A stretch of DNA of 35,494 bases from positions 1 through 35,494 of the forward strand of contig DATLBA010000045.1 in the NCBI GenBank assembly GCA_035527275.1, in the 5' to 3' direction. The position numbers and the translations under genes are program-made. This DNA comes from DATLBA01 sp035527275 (GTDB lineage Bacteria; Planctomycetota; Phycisphaerae; FEN-1346). Position 1 is the stretch's first letter. Every line of letters starts with the position of its first letter. Under the pieces are notes generated by a model. That model was not told the DNA's origin, made no database searches, and saw only the letters and a list, made by a program, of their open reading frames with translations. Of this stretch, positions 7,113 through 14,369 are shown one piece after another.

Positions 7113-8498
7113 ATGAACCTCGACGATACGATCGCGGCTGTCAGTTCCCCCGCCGGGGCGGCCGAGCGGGCGGTCCTTCGGCTTTCGGGCGCCGACGCCC
7201 TTCGGATTGCCGACCGCGTCTTCTTCCCTGCCGACGATTCGCGTCCGTCCGACTGGCCGACCTATACGGCACATCGGGGCCATCTTGAGCCGCCTGGCGC
7301 CGGTCTTTCGGTTCCCGCCCTGGCCTACTTGATGCGCGAGCCGAAGTCCTACACGCGCGAGGATGTGGTGGAGTTTCATGTGGGGGCGTGGCCGGCGCTT
7401 CTGGGGACGCTTCTTGAGAGCCTCGTGCGCGCGGGGGCCCGCGTCGCCGAGCCGGGCGAGTTCACTTGCCGCGCCCTTCTCTCGGGGCGCCTGGACCTCG
7501 CCCAGGCCGAGGCGGTGATGGCCGTCGTCGGTGCCTCGAACGAGGCGGCGCTTCGAGCCGCGGGGGACCTTTTGCGCGGCCACCTGTCGAGCGAAGTCGA
7601 CCTCCTGGCGGACCGCGTCCGCGACCTCCTCGTTCTCGTCGAAGTGGACCTGGACTTTTCGGACCAGGATATCGAGATCGCGCCGCCTGAAACGATCGCG
7701 GTGGGCCTTGCGGAAGTGCGCAGCGCCCTGGCGGATCTCGGCCGCCGAAGTCGTGGTCTCGAGACGTTCGGCGGTGAGGTGCGGCTCGTGCTGGCCGGGT
7801 GGCCCAACGTCGGCAAGAGCAGCCTCTTCAACCGGCTGCTCGAGGCCGACCGCGCCATCGTGAACCCCCACGCCGGGACGACGCGCGATGAACTGCGTGC
7901 CGCCCTCCACCTGAATGGGCTGACACTGGTGCTTTCTGACACGGCCGGCCTGAACGAAGCCCGGGACGAACTGGCCGGGAAGGTGCGCGCCAAGGCGCTC
8001 GAGGCCATCGGCCGGGCGGACCTCGTCCTGCTTTGCCTCGACGCCACCGCTTCGGATTACGAGCGGACCGGTGACCTGTTGGCGCTGGTCACGGCGCCGA
8101 TGGTCGTCGCCGTGACCAAGTGCGACCTGGCTTTGCCGGACGGGGCGCGGGCATACCTGGCGGCGCGGGGCGTGATGGCCGAGGCCATCGCCACCAGCGC
8201 AGTGACCGGAGAAGGATTCGGCGCGCTGCGTGCGGCCCTCGTGCGGGCGGTCACCGGCGGCAGCGTGGACCGCGAGGCCGCCGGGCCGGTCGTGACGGCG
8301 CGGCACCGGATGGCGCTGGAGCATGCGGCGATGGCGCTGGCCCGGGCGGAGAGGCTGGCCCGGCAGGGCGAGGGCACCGGGGAACTCGTGGCCCTGGAGT
8401 TGCGAGAGGCGCTGGATGCACTAGGCGGGATTCTAGGCTGCGGGGCCGACGACGGCGTTCTGCAGCGAATCTTCTCGCGCTTCTGTATTGGCAAATGA
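7113..8498 (+). CDS. mnmE: tRNA modification GTPase MnmE
   Basis: 461-aa enzyme that, with MnmG, installs the (carboxymethyl)aminomethyl group on U34 of certain tRNAs in the cytosol. The N-terminal tetrahydrofolate-binding domain occupies residues 1-115 (DTIAAVSSP start, YTREDVVEFHVG). A helical domain follows, then the inserted G domain: G1 GWPNVGKSS (229-237), G2 TTRDE, G3 DTAG, and G4 as TKCD. The C-terminus ends in the diagnostic CIGK (458-461), whose Cys is essential in the family. The frame is open back to 7014, but the conserved N-terminus supports ATG 7113, which has no clear Shine-Dalgarno sequence. MnmG is not in the window. The length matches the family (about 450-460 aa). Confidence 0.96.
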   Translation: MNLDDTIAAVSSPAGAAERAVLRLSGADALRIADRVFFPADDSRPSDWPTYTAHRGHLEPPGAGLSVPALAYLMREPKSYTREDVVEFHVGAWPALLGTLLESLVRAGARVAEPGEFTCRALLSGRLDLAQAEAVMAVVGASNEAALRAAGDLLRGHLSSEVDLLADRVRDLLVLVEVDLDFSDQDIEIAPPETIAVGLAEVRSALADLGRRSRGLETFGGEVRLVLAGWPNVGKSSLFNRLLEADRAIVNPHAGTTRDELRAALHLNGLTLVLSDTAGLNEARDELAGKVRAKALEAIGRADLVLLCLDATASDYERTGDLLALVTAPMVVAVTKCDLALPDGARAYLAARGVMAEAIATSAVTGEGFGALRAALVRAVTGGSVDREAAGPVVTARHRMALEHAAMALARAERLARQGEGTGELVALELREALDALGGILGCGADDGVLQRIFSRFCIGK

Positions 8499-8565
8499 CT
8501 TGGCGAAGGAAAGGAACCGGCATGAAACCGCGCGATTATGTGCTCGAGGCCCCAAATGGGGGATA

Positions 8566-8605
8566 GCGCGGTGGGCCTGCCTGCAGGCATTCCTGCCCAC
8601 CGCGC
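8566..8605. terminator. Hairpin downstream of mnmE
   Basis: Arms GCGCGGTGGGC (8566-8576) and GCCCACCGCGC (8595-8605) form a perfect 11-bp stem with an 18-nt loop that itself contains GCCTGCAGGC. No T-tract follows, so it may be a Rho-assisted terminator, an mRNA 3'-end stabiliser, or a repeat element. Confidence 0.45.
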
Positions 8606-8645
8606 CACCGCTTGCCTGTATAGGCGCGCCGCAAACGGCAACGAC

Positions 8646-8680
8646 GAACGTCGAACATCCAACACTCAACGTCCAACGTT
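8646..8680 (+). repeat. Heptanucleotide tandem repeat, five units
   Basis: Units read GAACGTC, GAACATC, CAACACT, CAACGTC, CAACGTT, consensus SAACRYY, in perfect 7-nt register. Degenerate heptamer runs of this type are common between genes in PVC-group and cyanobacterial genomes. Because the unit length is not a multiple of 3 all frames stay open, which creates spurious reading frames here. Confidence 0.75.
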
Positions 8681-8707
8681 GAAGTAAACGGCAAGATTCC
8701 TCCACTC

Positions 8708-8727
8708 ATCCCGATGTACATCGGGAT
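8708..8727. repeat. 20-nt perfect palindrome
   Basis: ATCCCGATGT followed by its exact reverse complement ACATCGGGAT. A partial repeat of the arm (ATCGGGA) follows immediately. It could be a protein-binding site or a dispersed palindrome. Confidence 0.6.
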
Positions 8728-8872
8728 CGGGACGAAGCCCGAGACACCGACCGAGAATGCCGTTGCGGTGGTCGAGGCCTTCGTTCACCAGTGTGTCTGA
8801 GGCCGGAAGGCGTCGTAGAGGGCATCCCTCAGTCGGACAAGGGCTTAGGCGAAGCCGCGAGGCAAATTTCTC

Positions 8873-8902
8873 TTGACGTTCCTTCGTTGCGAATCGTCTA
8901 AT
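8873..8902 (+). promoter_or_regulatory. Promoter of the pilus-like cluster
   Basis: -35 TTGACG (8873-8878), an 18-nt spacer and -10 TCTAAT (8897-8902), each 5 of 6 to consensus. The predicted leader before the PilM-PilN gene is about 115 nt. Confidence 0.55.
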
Positions 8903-9023
8903 AGAATAGAGTGGCGCGACGCAGCCTGCCGGGCATCGCTTGCGGCCGAATTCCACCCGGCCCGGCGCGAATGCCCAGGACACGGACTCGCCCCGGGCGC
9001 CCGCGTAAAATGAGGAACGCGAT

Positions 9024-11045
9024 ATGGCGAGCACCAAGACCGCTTGGGGGATTGACGTAGGTCAATGTGCCCTGAAGGCACTTCGGCTCCGGTGGCGCGA
9101 CAACCGTCTCCAGGCGGTGGGCTTCGACGTTATCGAGCACGCCAAAATCCTAAGCCAGCCCGACGCTGATGAGCAGCAGTTGATTCGGAGCGCGCTCGGC
9201 AAGTTCGCGAGCCGCAACAGCCTCAAGGGTTCGATGATCGTCATCAGCGTTCCCGGCCAGGCCAGTTTCACCCGCTTCATCAAGTTACCTCCCGTCGAGC
9301 CGAAAAAGGTCCCCGAGATTGTTCGGTACGAGGCCCGCCAGCAGATCCCGTTCGACCTGGAGGACGTGGTCTGGGACCACCAGACGATCGGTGAGCCGGG
9401 CGCCGGTTCGCGCGAGGTGGAGGTCGGCATCTTCGCGATGAAGCGCGACATCGTCACCGACTACGTGTCCGACTTCCTCGCCATGAAGATCGAGCCGGAC
9501 ATCGTCCAGATGGCGCCGGTGGCGTTGTACAACTTTCTGAGGTATGACAGGCACGAGGGCGGCGGCGCGACGATTCTGGTCGACGTCGGCGCCGAGAACA
9601 CCAACCTGGTCATCGCCGAGGCCGACCGCGTTTGGATTCGGCCCGTGCCGCTCGGTGGGAACAACTTCACCAACGCCCTGTGCAAGGCATTCAAACTTCC
9701 GTTCGCCAAGGCCGAGAACCTGAAGCGTCACGCGGCCGAGTCGAAGCACGCGCGGCAGGTGTTCCAGGCGATGCGGCCGATCTTCGGCGACCTGCTGACC
9801 GAGGTTCAGCGTTCGATCGGCTACTATACGAGTCTTCACCGCGACAGCCGCATCCAGCGCGTCGTGGCGATGGGCAATGCATTTCGTCTGCCCGGTCTGC
9901 GGAAGTTCCTCGCCCAGAGCCTCGGCGTGGAAGTTGAGAAGGTCGAGGGGTTCAACAGCCTGCCGGACTCCTCCGCCCTGAATGCGCCGTTGTTCCGGGA
10001 GAACGCCCTGTCGTTCGGCGTAGCGTTCGGGTTGGCCCTCCAGGGGTTGGGCCAGGCGACCATTCGGACGAGCCTCCTACCGCCCGAGATTCTGAGCCAG
10101 AAGATTATGCGGAAGAAGCGGCCGTTTTTCGTCGGAGCCGCCGCTGTGCTCGTCGTGGCCCTCGGGTGTTTTGCTTACGACCAGGTCAAAACCTTCGGAG
10201 AAGTCGAGGGCACGCCCGGCGAGGTGGGCCGCCTCGCCAAGGAGGTGGAGGGTCTGGCTCAGAAGAGCGAAGAGCAGCAGCGCTTGTTCGACGAGCAGAA
10301 GGTGGCGCTTCACGAGCAACAGAAAAAGATGGCCGAACTCGAGGGCCTCGTGGGCAATCAGACCTATGCCTACGACCTGCTGCGCACCGTCTGGGAGACG
10401 CTCCCGTACGATGAGCGGTGGAGAACCTGGAAACCCGGCAGCGGCGTGGCCCGCTCCAACCTGAACATTGTGGAACTGCTGGATCTCACGATGCACTATG
10501 TGCCGGACGTCAGGACCTACTCGGAAGCGGCCACCGCCGACAGACGTGGTCTCGAAAGCATCGAGGTTCTCCCCTTTGGCCAAAAAAGTCTCGGAGGGGA
10601 TGAGAGGGAGGAACCGGCAGCGGGGCCGGAGGAAGCCGCCGGGACCGTCGGTCCGGCCGGGCCGACGCCGGGTGTGCTCATCCACATTCTCGGCATCACA
10701 CCGAAGACGGGGCGCGACGGGTTGAACTTCGTCAACAGCCGCCTGATTGAGGTGTTGAAACAGGACCCGCGGACGGCGCGCCTGAGGATCCCGCAGGGGA
10801 TGGTGGAGGAGTTGGCGCGGATTCGATCGACCGACCGTTTCGGAAGTCGGCCGGAATACAGGCGCTTTGTGGGCGAGCCGAAAACCGCAAACGCATCGGC
10901 AAGCGGAGCGGAGGTCCAGCCCAGGCCCGCCCGGATCGACCGCAGCGGCGATTTCTGGTTCGAGGCAGAGTGGCTGGTTCGGATACCGCCGAAAGAGGGC
11001 GCCGGAGCGGAGCCGGCCGATGTCGAAACCACACCCGAAGGATGA
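9024..11045 (+). CDS. pilM: PilM-PilN fusion protein of a type IV pilus/secretion-like system
   Basis: 673 aa. Residues 1-350 form a PilM-like actin-fold ATPase: WGIDVGQCALKAL at the N-terminus, VPGQASFTRFIKLPPV, PFDLEDVVWD, ILVDVGAENTNLVI (second phosphate-binding segment), and GVAFGLALQG. A single transmembrane helix follows at about 368-386 (FFVGAAAVLVVALGCFAYD), then a coiled coil (about 395-445) and a periplasmic region with a Gly/Pro/Glu-rich linker near 530-560. PilN normally has a short cytosolic tail, one membrane helix and a coiled coil; here that layout is joined directly to PilM, so the usual PilM-PilN tail contact is built into one chain. First gene of the 9024-17606 cluster. ATG 9024 has GAGGA about 8 bases upstream. 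Confidence 0.85.
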   Translation: MASTKTAWGIDVGQCALKALRLRWRDNRLQAVGFDVIEHAKILSQPDADEQQLIRSALGKFASRNSLKGSMIVISVPGQASFTRFIKLPPVEPKKVPEIVRYEARQQIPFDLEDVVWDHQTIGEPGAGSREVEVGIFAMKRDIVTDYVSDFLAMKIEPDIVQMAPVALYNFLRYDRHEGGGATILVDVGAENTNLVIAEADRVWIRPVPLGGNNFTNALCKAFKLPFAKAENLKRHAAESKHARQVFQAMRPIFGDLLTEVQRSIGYYTSLHRDSRIQRVVAMGNAFRLPGLRKFLAQSLGVEVEKVEGFNSLPDSSALNAPLFRENALSFGVAFGLALQGLGQATIRTSLLPPEILSQKIMRKKRPFFVGAAAVLVVALGCFAYDQVKTFGEVEGTPGEVGRLAKEVEGLAQKSEEQQRLFDEQKVALHEQQKKMAELEGLVGNQTYAYDLLRTVWETLPYDERWRTWKPGSGVARSNLNIVELLDLTMHYVPDVRTYSEAATADRRGLESIEVLPFGQKSLGGDEREEPAAGPEEAAGTVGPAGPTPGVLIHILGITPKTGRDGLNFVNSRLIEVLKQDPRTARLRIPQGMVEELARIRSTDRFGSRPEYRRFVGEPKTANASASGAEVQPRPARIDRSGDFWFEAEWLVRIPPKEGAGAEPADVETTPEG

Positions 11046-11150
11046 CGCGCCGCCGGAGCCGCGTCCGTGCCGAAACGTCGGGCTGGGTCGCCGCAAGAGG
11101 TCTCGGGGCCGACCGCAGGACTTTGGCCGGGGAGGCGAGGAGATAAGGGC

Positions 11151-12272
11151 ATGATGAATTTCGTCAAACGCCACGGATTCCTGCTGGGCCTGGCCGGCGC
11201 TTTCCTCATCGTTGTGATTTTGGTGGGGTTGATCGTCCAGTTCCAGTATCGCCGTCCGTCCGGTCGAATACGGAAGCAGTTGGACAGCGCCGCCCGGCAG
11301 GCCAAAGACCTGGGGAGCAGACCGCTCTACACCGAGCAAGTGGTTGCCGACATGGCCAAGGAAGTGGCCGTGCGGAAAGAACGGTATCAGGAGGTCCTCG
11401 ACGCGATCCGCGAAATGGGAATCCGGCGCGAGCCCCTCGTAGAAGGCCTGTTTCCCGTCAGCACGGACGCGAACCTTCGTCACTCATTCAAGGCGGCCTA
11501 CGATGATGTTCTAAGGGGGTTTGCCGAACACCTCGGCGCCGTCAATCCGATGGTGCCGGCAGACGCCTCCGACGCCGAAAAGGAGAACAAGATCGGACAG
11601 ATTGAAAAGGCCGCGATGTACACCGACCCGAAACGGTCCTTTTCCCGTCCCGATTGGGTGGACAAGCCTGAAGCGCCGAGTCTGGCGATGTGCCGCCAGG
11701 CCCAGGAAGACATCTGGCTGATGGAGGACCTCGTCCGCATCATTGCCGATCTGAACGAGGAGTTTCTCGGCGAGAAGCCCGCGATTCGCAACGCGCCGGT
11801 CAAGGAACTGGTGGAGATTCGAATCGGGGGCTCATACGCGGTCCTTGAGGGCAGTGGGATGAGTGCGGCGTCGGGACGCTATCGGATGGCCACGTCAACC
11901 CGCCGGCCCGGGGAGTCGCCCCGCGCACTCACCCTGACAGGACGGGTCTCCGAACCGGGATTCTACCGGGCCCTCCCGTTTAGCCTGGTCGTGGTGGTGG
12001 AATCGCGACTCTGCGGCGAGTTAATCCGGCGGCTGAAGGGAACCGAAAGTTTCTTCACCGTCGAGGCGTGGCGCCTTGAACCCATCATCGAGATCACATT
12101 TGAGCGGTCCGGCGGCTTGCTGGCGACCGAACGCGAGGAATACGGCAGCGCCGGCGTCGTGTTGCTCCGGGTGGTGGGAGAGTCGCTGATCTTTGAGTTG
12201 CAGGGGGGAGGACGGGTGACGACACCGAAGAGCGAAGCCGTCGCGTCTGCCGCCGCCCTAGGAAAAGACTGA
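11151..12272 (+). CDS. Membrane-anchored pilus-cluster protein, PilO-like position
   Basis: 373-aa protein with an N-terminal membrane helix (residues about 9-30, FLLGLAGAFLIVVILVGLIVQF), then helical and coiled-coil-like sequence (RIRKQLDSAARQAKDL, KEVAVRKERYQEVLDAIRE), and a C-terminal mixed domain with LVEIRIGG and LVVVVESRLCGELIRRL. The layout (short cytosolic tail, one helix, coiled coil, ferredoxin-like end) and the place after PilM-PilN suggest a PilO/PulM analogue, but similarity to PilO cannot be confirmed by eye. I prefer ATG 11151, with GAGGAGAT upstream, over an in-frame ATG at 11067, because the latter puts 28 odd residues before the membrane helix. Confidence 0.65.
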   Translation: MMNFVKRHGFLLGLAGAFLIVVILVGLIVQFQYRRPSGRIRKQLDSAARQAKDLGSRPLYTEQVVADMAKEVAVRKERYQEVLDAIREMGIRREPLVEGLFPVSTDANLRHSFKAAYDDVLRGFAEHLGAVNPMVPADASDAEKENKIGQIEKAAMYTDPKRSFSRPDWVDKPEAPSLAMCRQAQEDIWLMEDLVRIIADLNEEFLGEKPAIRNAPVKELVEIRIGGSYAVLEGSGMSAASGRYRMATSTRRPGESPRALTLTGRVSEPGFYRALPFSLVVVVESRLCGELIRRLKGTESFFTVEAWRLEPIIEITFERSGGLLATEREEYGSAGVVLLRVVGESLIFELQGGGRVTTPKSEAVASAAALGKD

Positions 12273-12335
12273 GGCCATGTTCGAGCCGAGACGCGGCCGA
12301 CCTACAACCGGTATGCTGGCCGAAGGAGTTTAAGG

Positions 12336-14018
12336 ATGGCAACCGACCTGAGGGCATCCTGGCTGGGGAGGCATTTTGAGAAGGTGGTGGTCCTGGTGGC
12401 GGCCGTGGTTTTCCTGGCCTCGCTGACGTTTTGTATCGTGAGGCGGGACAGCCACGCGGCCCCCCGCACAGAACTCGGGGACCTGATTGAAACCATCAAG
12501 ACCGACGAGGGCAGGGGCGTGTTGACGCCGGAGGACCGGAAGGAACTCGGCCTCGATCAGCCGCTGCCCACGGCCGAGGGCTTCAAGAACCGACTGGCCC
12601 TCCTGCCGGAAATGTGGCCCGGGGACCGCGACTTCATCCCGCCCTATCGGACCGGGGAAGTTGTGGTCACGGACAGGAAACCGGCCCATCTGCCGAAGCG
12701 CATCCTGGCGGTCGAGGAGGTCCAGGTGGTCACCGGGCTGGGGGTGACGACCGAGGCCGTTCTCTCTCCCCTGGCCGAGATGGCCGCCGAGAAACTCTCG
12801 GACATCGCCTGGGTCAGTTGTGTCGGCCGCTTCGACCTCGACGAACAGTTCCAGTTGAACAAGGAGGGGAACACCGAGCAGGAAAAGATCGTTATCACGT
12901 CCGTCGAGGTCCAACGGCGGATGCGGAAACCTGACGGCGAGTGGTCCGACTGGGAGGACGTGGCGTCGGCGATTCCAGAAGCGGTTAAATCCAAACTGCC
13001 GCAAAAGCCCGCCAATCCCCGCGCCGCGAAGGAGGTGTTTTACTGGCGGCTGGGCCTGCTCGGGATCCAGGAACAGGTGCGCCGGACGCCGTTCTTCGCC
13101 TTGGTGACTGCCGCAGAGGGGCAGACCGTTTACGACGTGGCCGGGGGTGTGTCGGGTGTGGCTCAGCCCCGCCAGGTCGGCGGAATAGCAAGGGAGGCGG
13201 CCGTGGGGGCTCCCGGGCTCGGTGCGGCCGAAGGTGGCCTGGCGACCACCCCGGTGAGGGCGCCGCCGGCGACCGTCGGCGGGTGGGTGCCCGAGGATCT
13301 TGAGGACGAGGACATTTCCCCTCCCCTGCCGCCGACCGCGCAAGGCGCGCCGGCAGGCGGCGAGCCGCCACACACCTACGCCACCGTTTGGGCGCACGAC
13401 CTTTCGGTCCGCCCCGGCGAGACCTACCAGTACCGCATGCGGGTTTCCATATTCAACCCCGTTTACGGCCAGGGCAACTGCGAGCCGAGGGAGGATCGGT
13501 GGGTGCTGGCGCTCGAGGGCGAGTGGGGCAAACCGAGCGCCGAGATGCACGTCCCCAAACTGGTGCACTTCTACTTCGTCGGCACGTTTGGCGACCGGGC
13601 CAACCTTGAGTTGCACCGGTGGATGCATGGCCAGTGGGTGATCGCGCGCAGCGTCCCCTGCCGCATCGGTATGCCGATCTTCCATCAGAAACGCCGCATC
13701 ACGCTCATCGTGCCGGGTTCGCAGGACGAAGTGACCACGACCGTGGAATTCAACCCCGGTGCGGTGTTGGTCGACCTGGTCCGGGACTTCCCGTATACGT
13801 ATACGCCTCCGCCTCCGGGCAAGAAGCAGACAGTCCCGACGAGCGTCTTAATCTTCGCGGATATGCAGGGCAATCTCGGCGAGCGCATCGAGTGGGAGGA
13901 CAAAAACGCCGCGAACAAAGACCGCAAGGCCCGGGAAGGGCTCCCGCCACAGACGCCAACCTCCGGTCAGCCCCCGCGAGGAAAGGGAGAGGACACGGCC
14001 CCGTGGTCCGGAACCTGA
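12336..14018 (+). CDS. Unrecognised single-pass envelope protein of the pilus cluster
   Basis: 560-aa protein not recognised as a known family. It has a short N-terminus, a membrane helix at about 17-36 (VVVLVAAVVFLASLTFCIV), then a long periplasmic part. Visible sub-regions are a Pro/Gly/Ala-rich linker around residues 265-340 and, after it, a beta-rich segment HTYATVWAHDLSVRPGETYQYRMRV, which resembles a fibronectin- or Ig-like strand pattern. The tail is Pro-rich and hydrophilic. A strong ribosome site (AAGGAG, 7 bases before ATG) sets the start. It sits between the PilO-like gene and the secretin, where PilP-type secretin-docking proteins are normally encoded. A structural link between inner-membrane complex and secretin is a reasonable inference, nothing more. 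Confidence 0.75.
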   Translation: MATDLRASWLGRHFEKVVVLVAAVVFLASLTFCIVRRDSHAAPRTELGDLIETIKTDEGRGVLTPEDRKELGLDQPLPTAEGFKNRLALLPEMWPGDRDFIPPYRTGEVVVTDRKPAHLPKRILAVEEVQVVTGLGVTTEAVLSPLAEMAAEKLSDIAWVSCVGRFDLDEQFQLNKEGNTEQEKIVITSVEVQRRMRKPDGEWSDWEDVASAIPEAVKSKLPQKPANPRAAKEVFYWRLGLLGIQEQVRRTPFFALVTAAEGQTVYDVAGGVSGVAQPRQVGGIAREAAVGAPGLGAAEGGLATTPVRAPPATVGGWVPEDLEDEDISPPLPPTAQGAPAGGEPPHTYATVWAHDLSVRPGETYQYRMRVSIFNPVYGQGNCEPREDRWVLALEGEWGKPSAEMHVPKLVHFYFVGTFGDRANLELHRWMHGQWVIARSVPCRIGMPIFHQKRRITLIVPGSQDEVTTTVEFNPGAVLVDLVRDFPYTYTPPPPGKKQTVPTSVLIFADMQGNLGERIEWEDKNAANKDRKAREGLPPQTPTSGQPPRGKGEDTAPWSGT

Positions 14019-14116
14019 CGCCCGGCGTCCTGCGGCGGCAGGAGAGGGAAAAGTAATCCGGCGGGGAGCGGCCGCTGCCGGCCTCCCGAGGCCCGTTCGG
14101 GGGGCGGCCGGAAGGC

Positions 14117-14143
14117 AAAAAAAACCACAAATTTTCCTTGTGG
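14117..14143 (-). terminator. Intrinsic terminator facing the minus strand
   Basis: Read on the minus strand, CCACAA (14138-14143), an AT-containing loop and TTGTGG (14125-14130) are followed by eight T residues (14117-14124). The geometry is that of a Rho-independent terminator for a transcript running leftward, but no minus-strand gene lies upstream within several kilobases. Confidence 0.5.
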
Positions 14144-14166
14144 CCGCAGGCGGGTTTGCTTACACT
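14138..14166 (+). promoter_or_regulatory. Weak promoter candidate before the secretin gene
   Basis: -35 TTGTGG (14138-14143), a 17-nt spacer and -10 TACACT (14161-14166). The match is modest and the -35 overlaps the hairpin arm. The leader would be about 200 nt. Confidence 0.3.
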
Positions 14167-14369
14167 GCCTCAAATGGCCACGATGGTGCAGTAAGAAACG
14201 GCATTCATTCGACTTATGCGATCTTATTCCCGGAGCAGCGGAAGCGGTCGTAGCAGGGAGCACTAGCAGGACACCGCGAATCTTACACGTTCAGTTTTCC
14301 GAGGGGCGCCTCGCGCCCACCCGCCGGAGCGGTGTCCGATTCCCCGCATGGCACAAGGAGGATTCTATT

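Larger units (their letters stand above)
8499..9023. other. 525-nt non-coding gap rich in small repeats
   Basis: No plausible gene is seen in either strand; the reading frames present are short and unlike any family. The gap holds a hairpin just after mnmE (8566-8605), five heptamer units (8646-8680), a 20-nt perfect palindrome (8708-8727), and the likely promoter of the pilus cluster (8873-8902). Confidence 0.6.
14019..14369. other. 351-nt gap before the secretin gene
   Basis: No gene is seen. It contains a hairpin with a minus-strand T-tract (14117-14143), a weak plus-strand promoter candidate (14138-14166), and a very good ribosome binding site AAGGAGG (14355-14361) for the secretin GTG start. 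Confidence 0.55.

Noticed and set aside
8665..9037. Minus-strand 123-codon frame in the gap before pilM
   Set aside because: It is kept open by heptamer repeats and GC bias, overlaps the start of the pilM gene and its promoter, and shows no protein family features.
12985..13371. Pro/Arg-rich minus-strand frame
   Set aside because: Shadow of the Pro/Gly/Ala linker in the plus-strand envelope protein gene.
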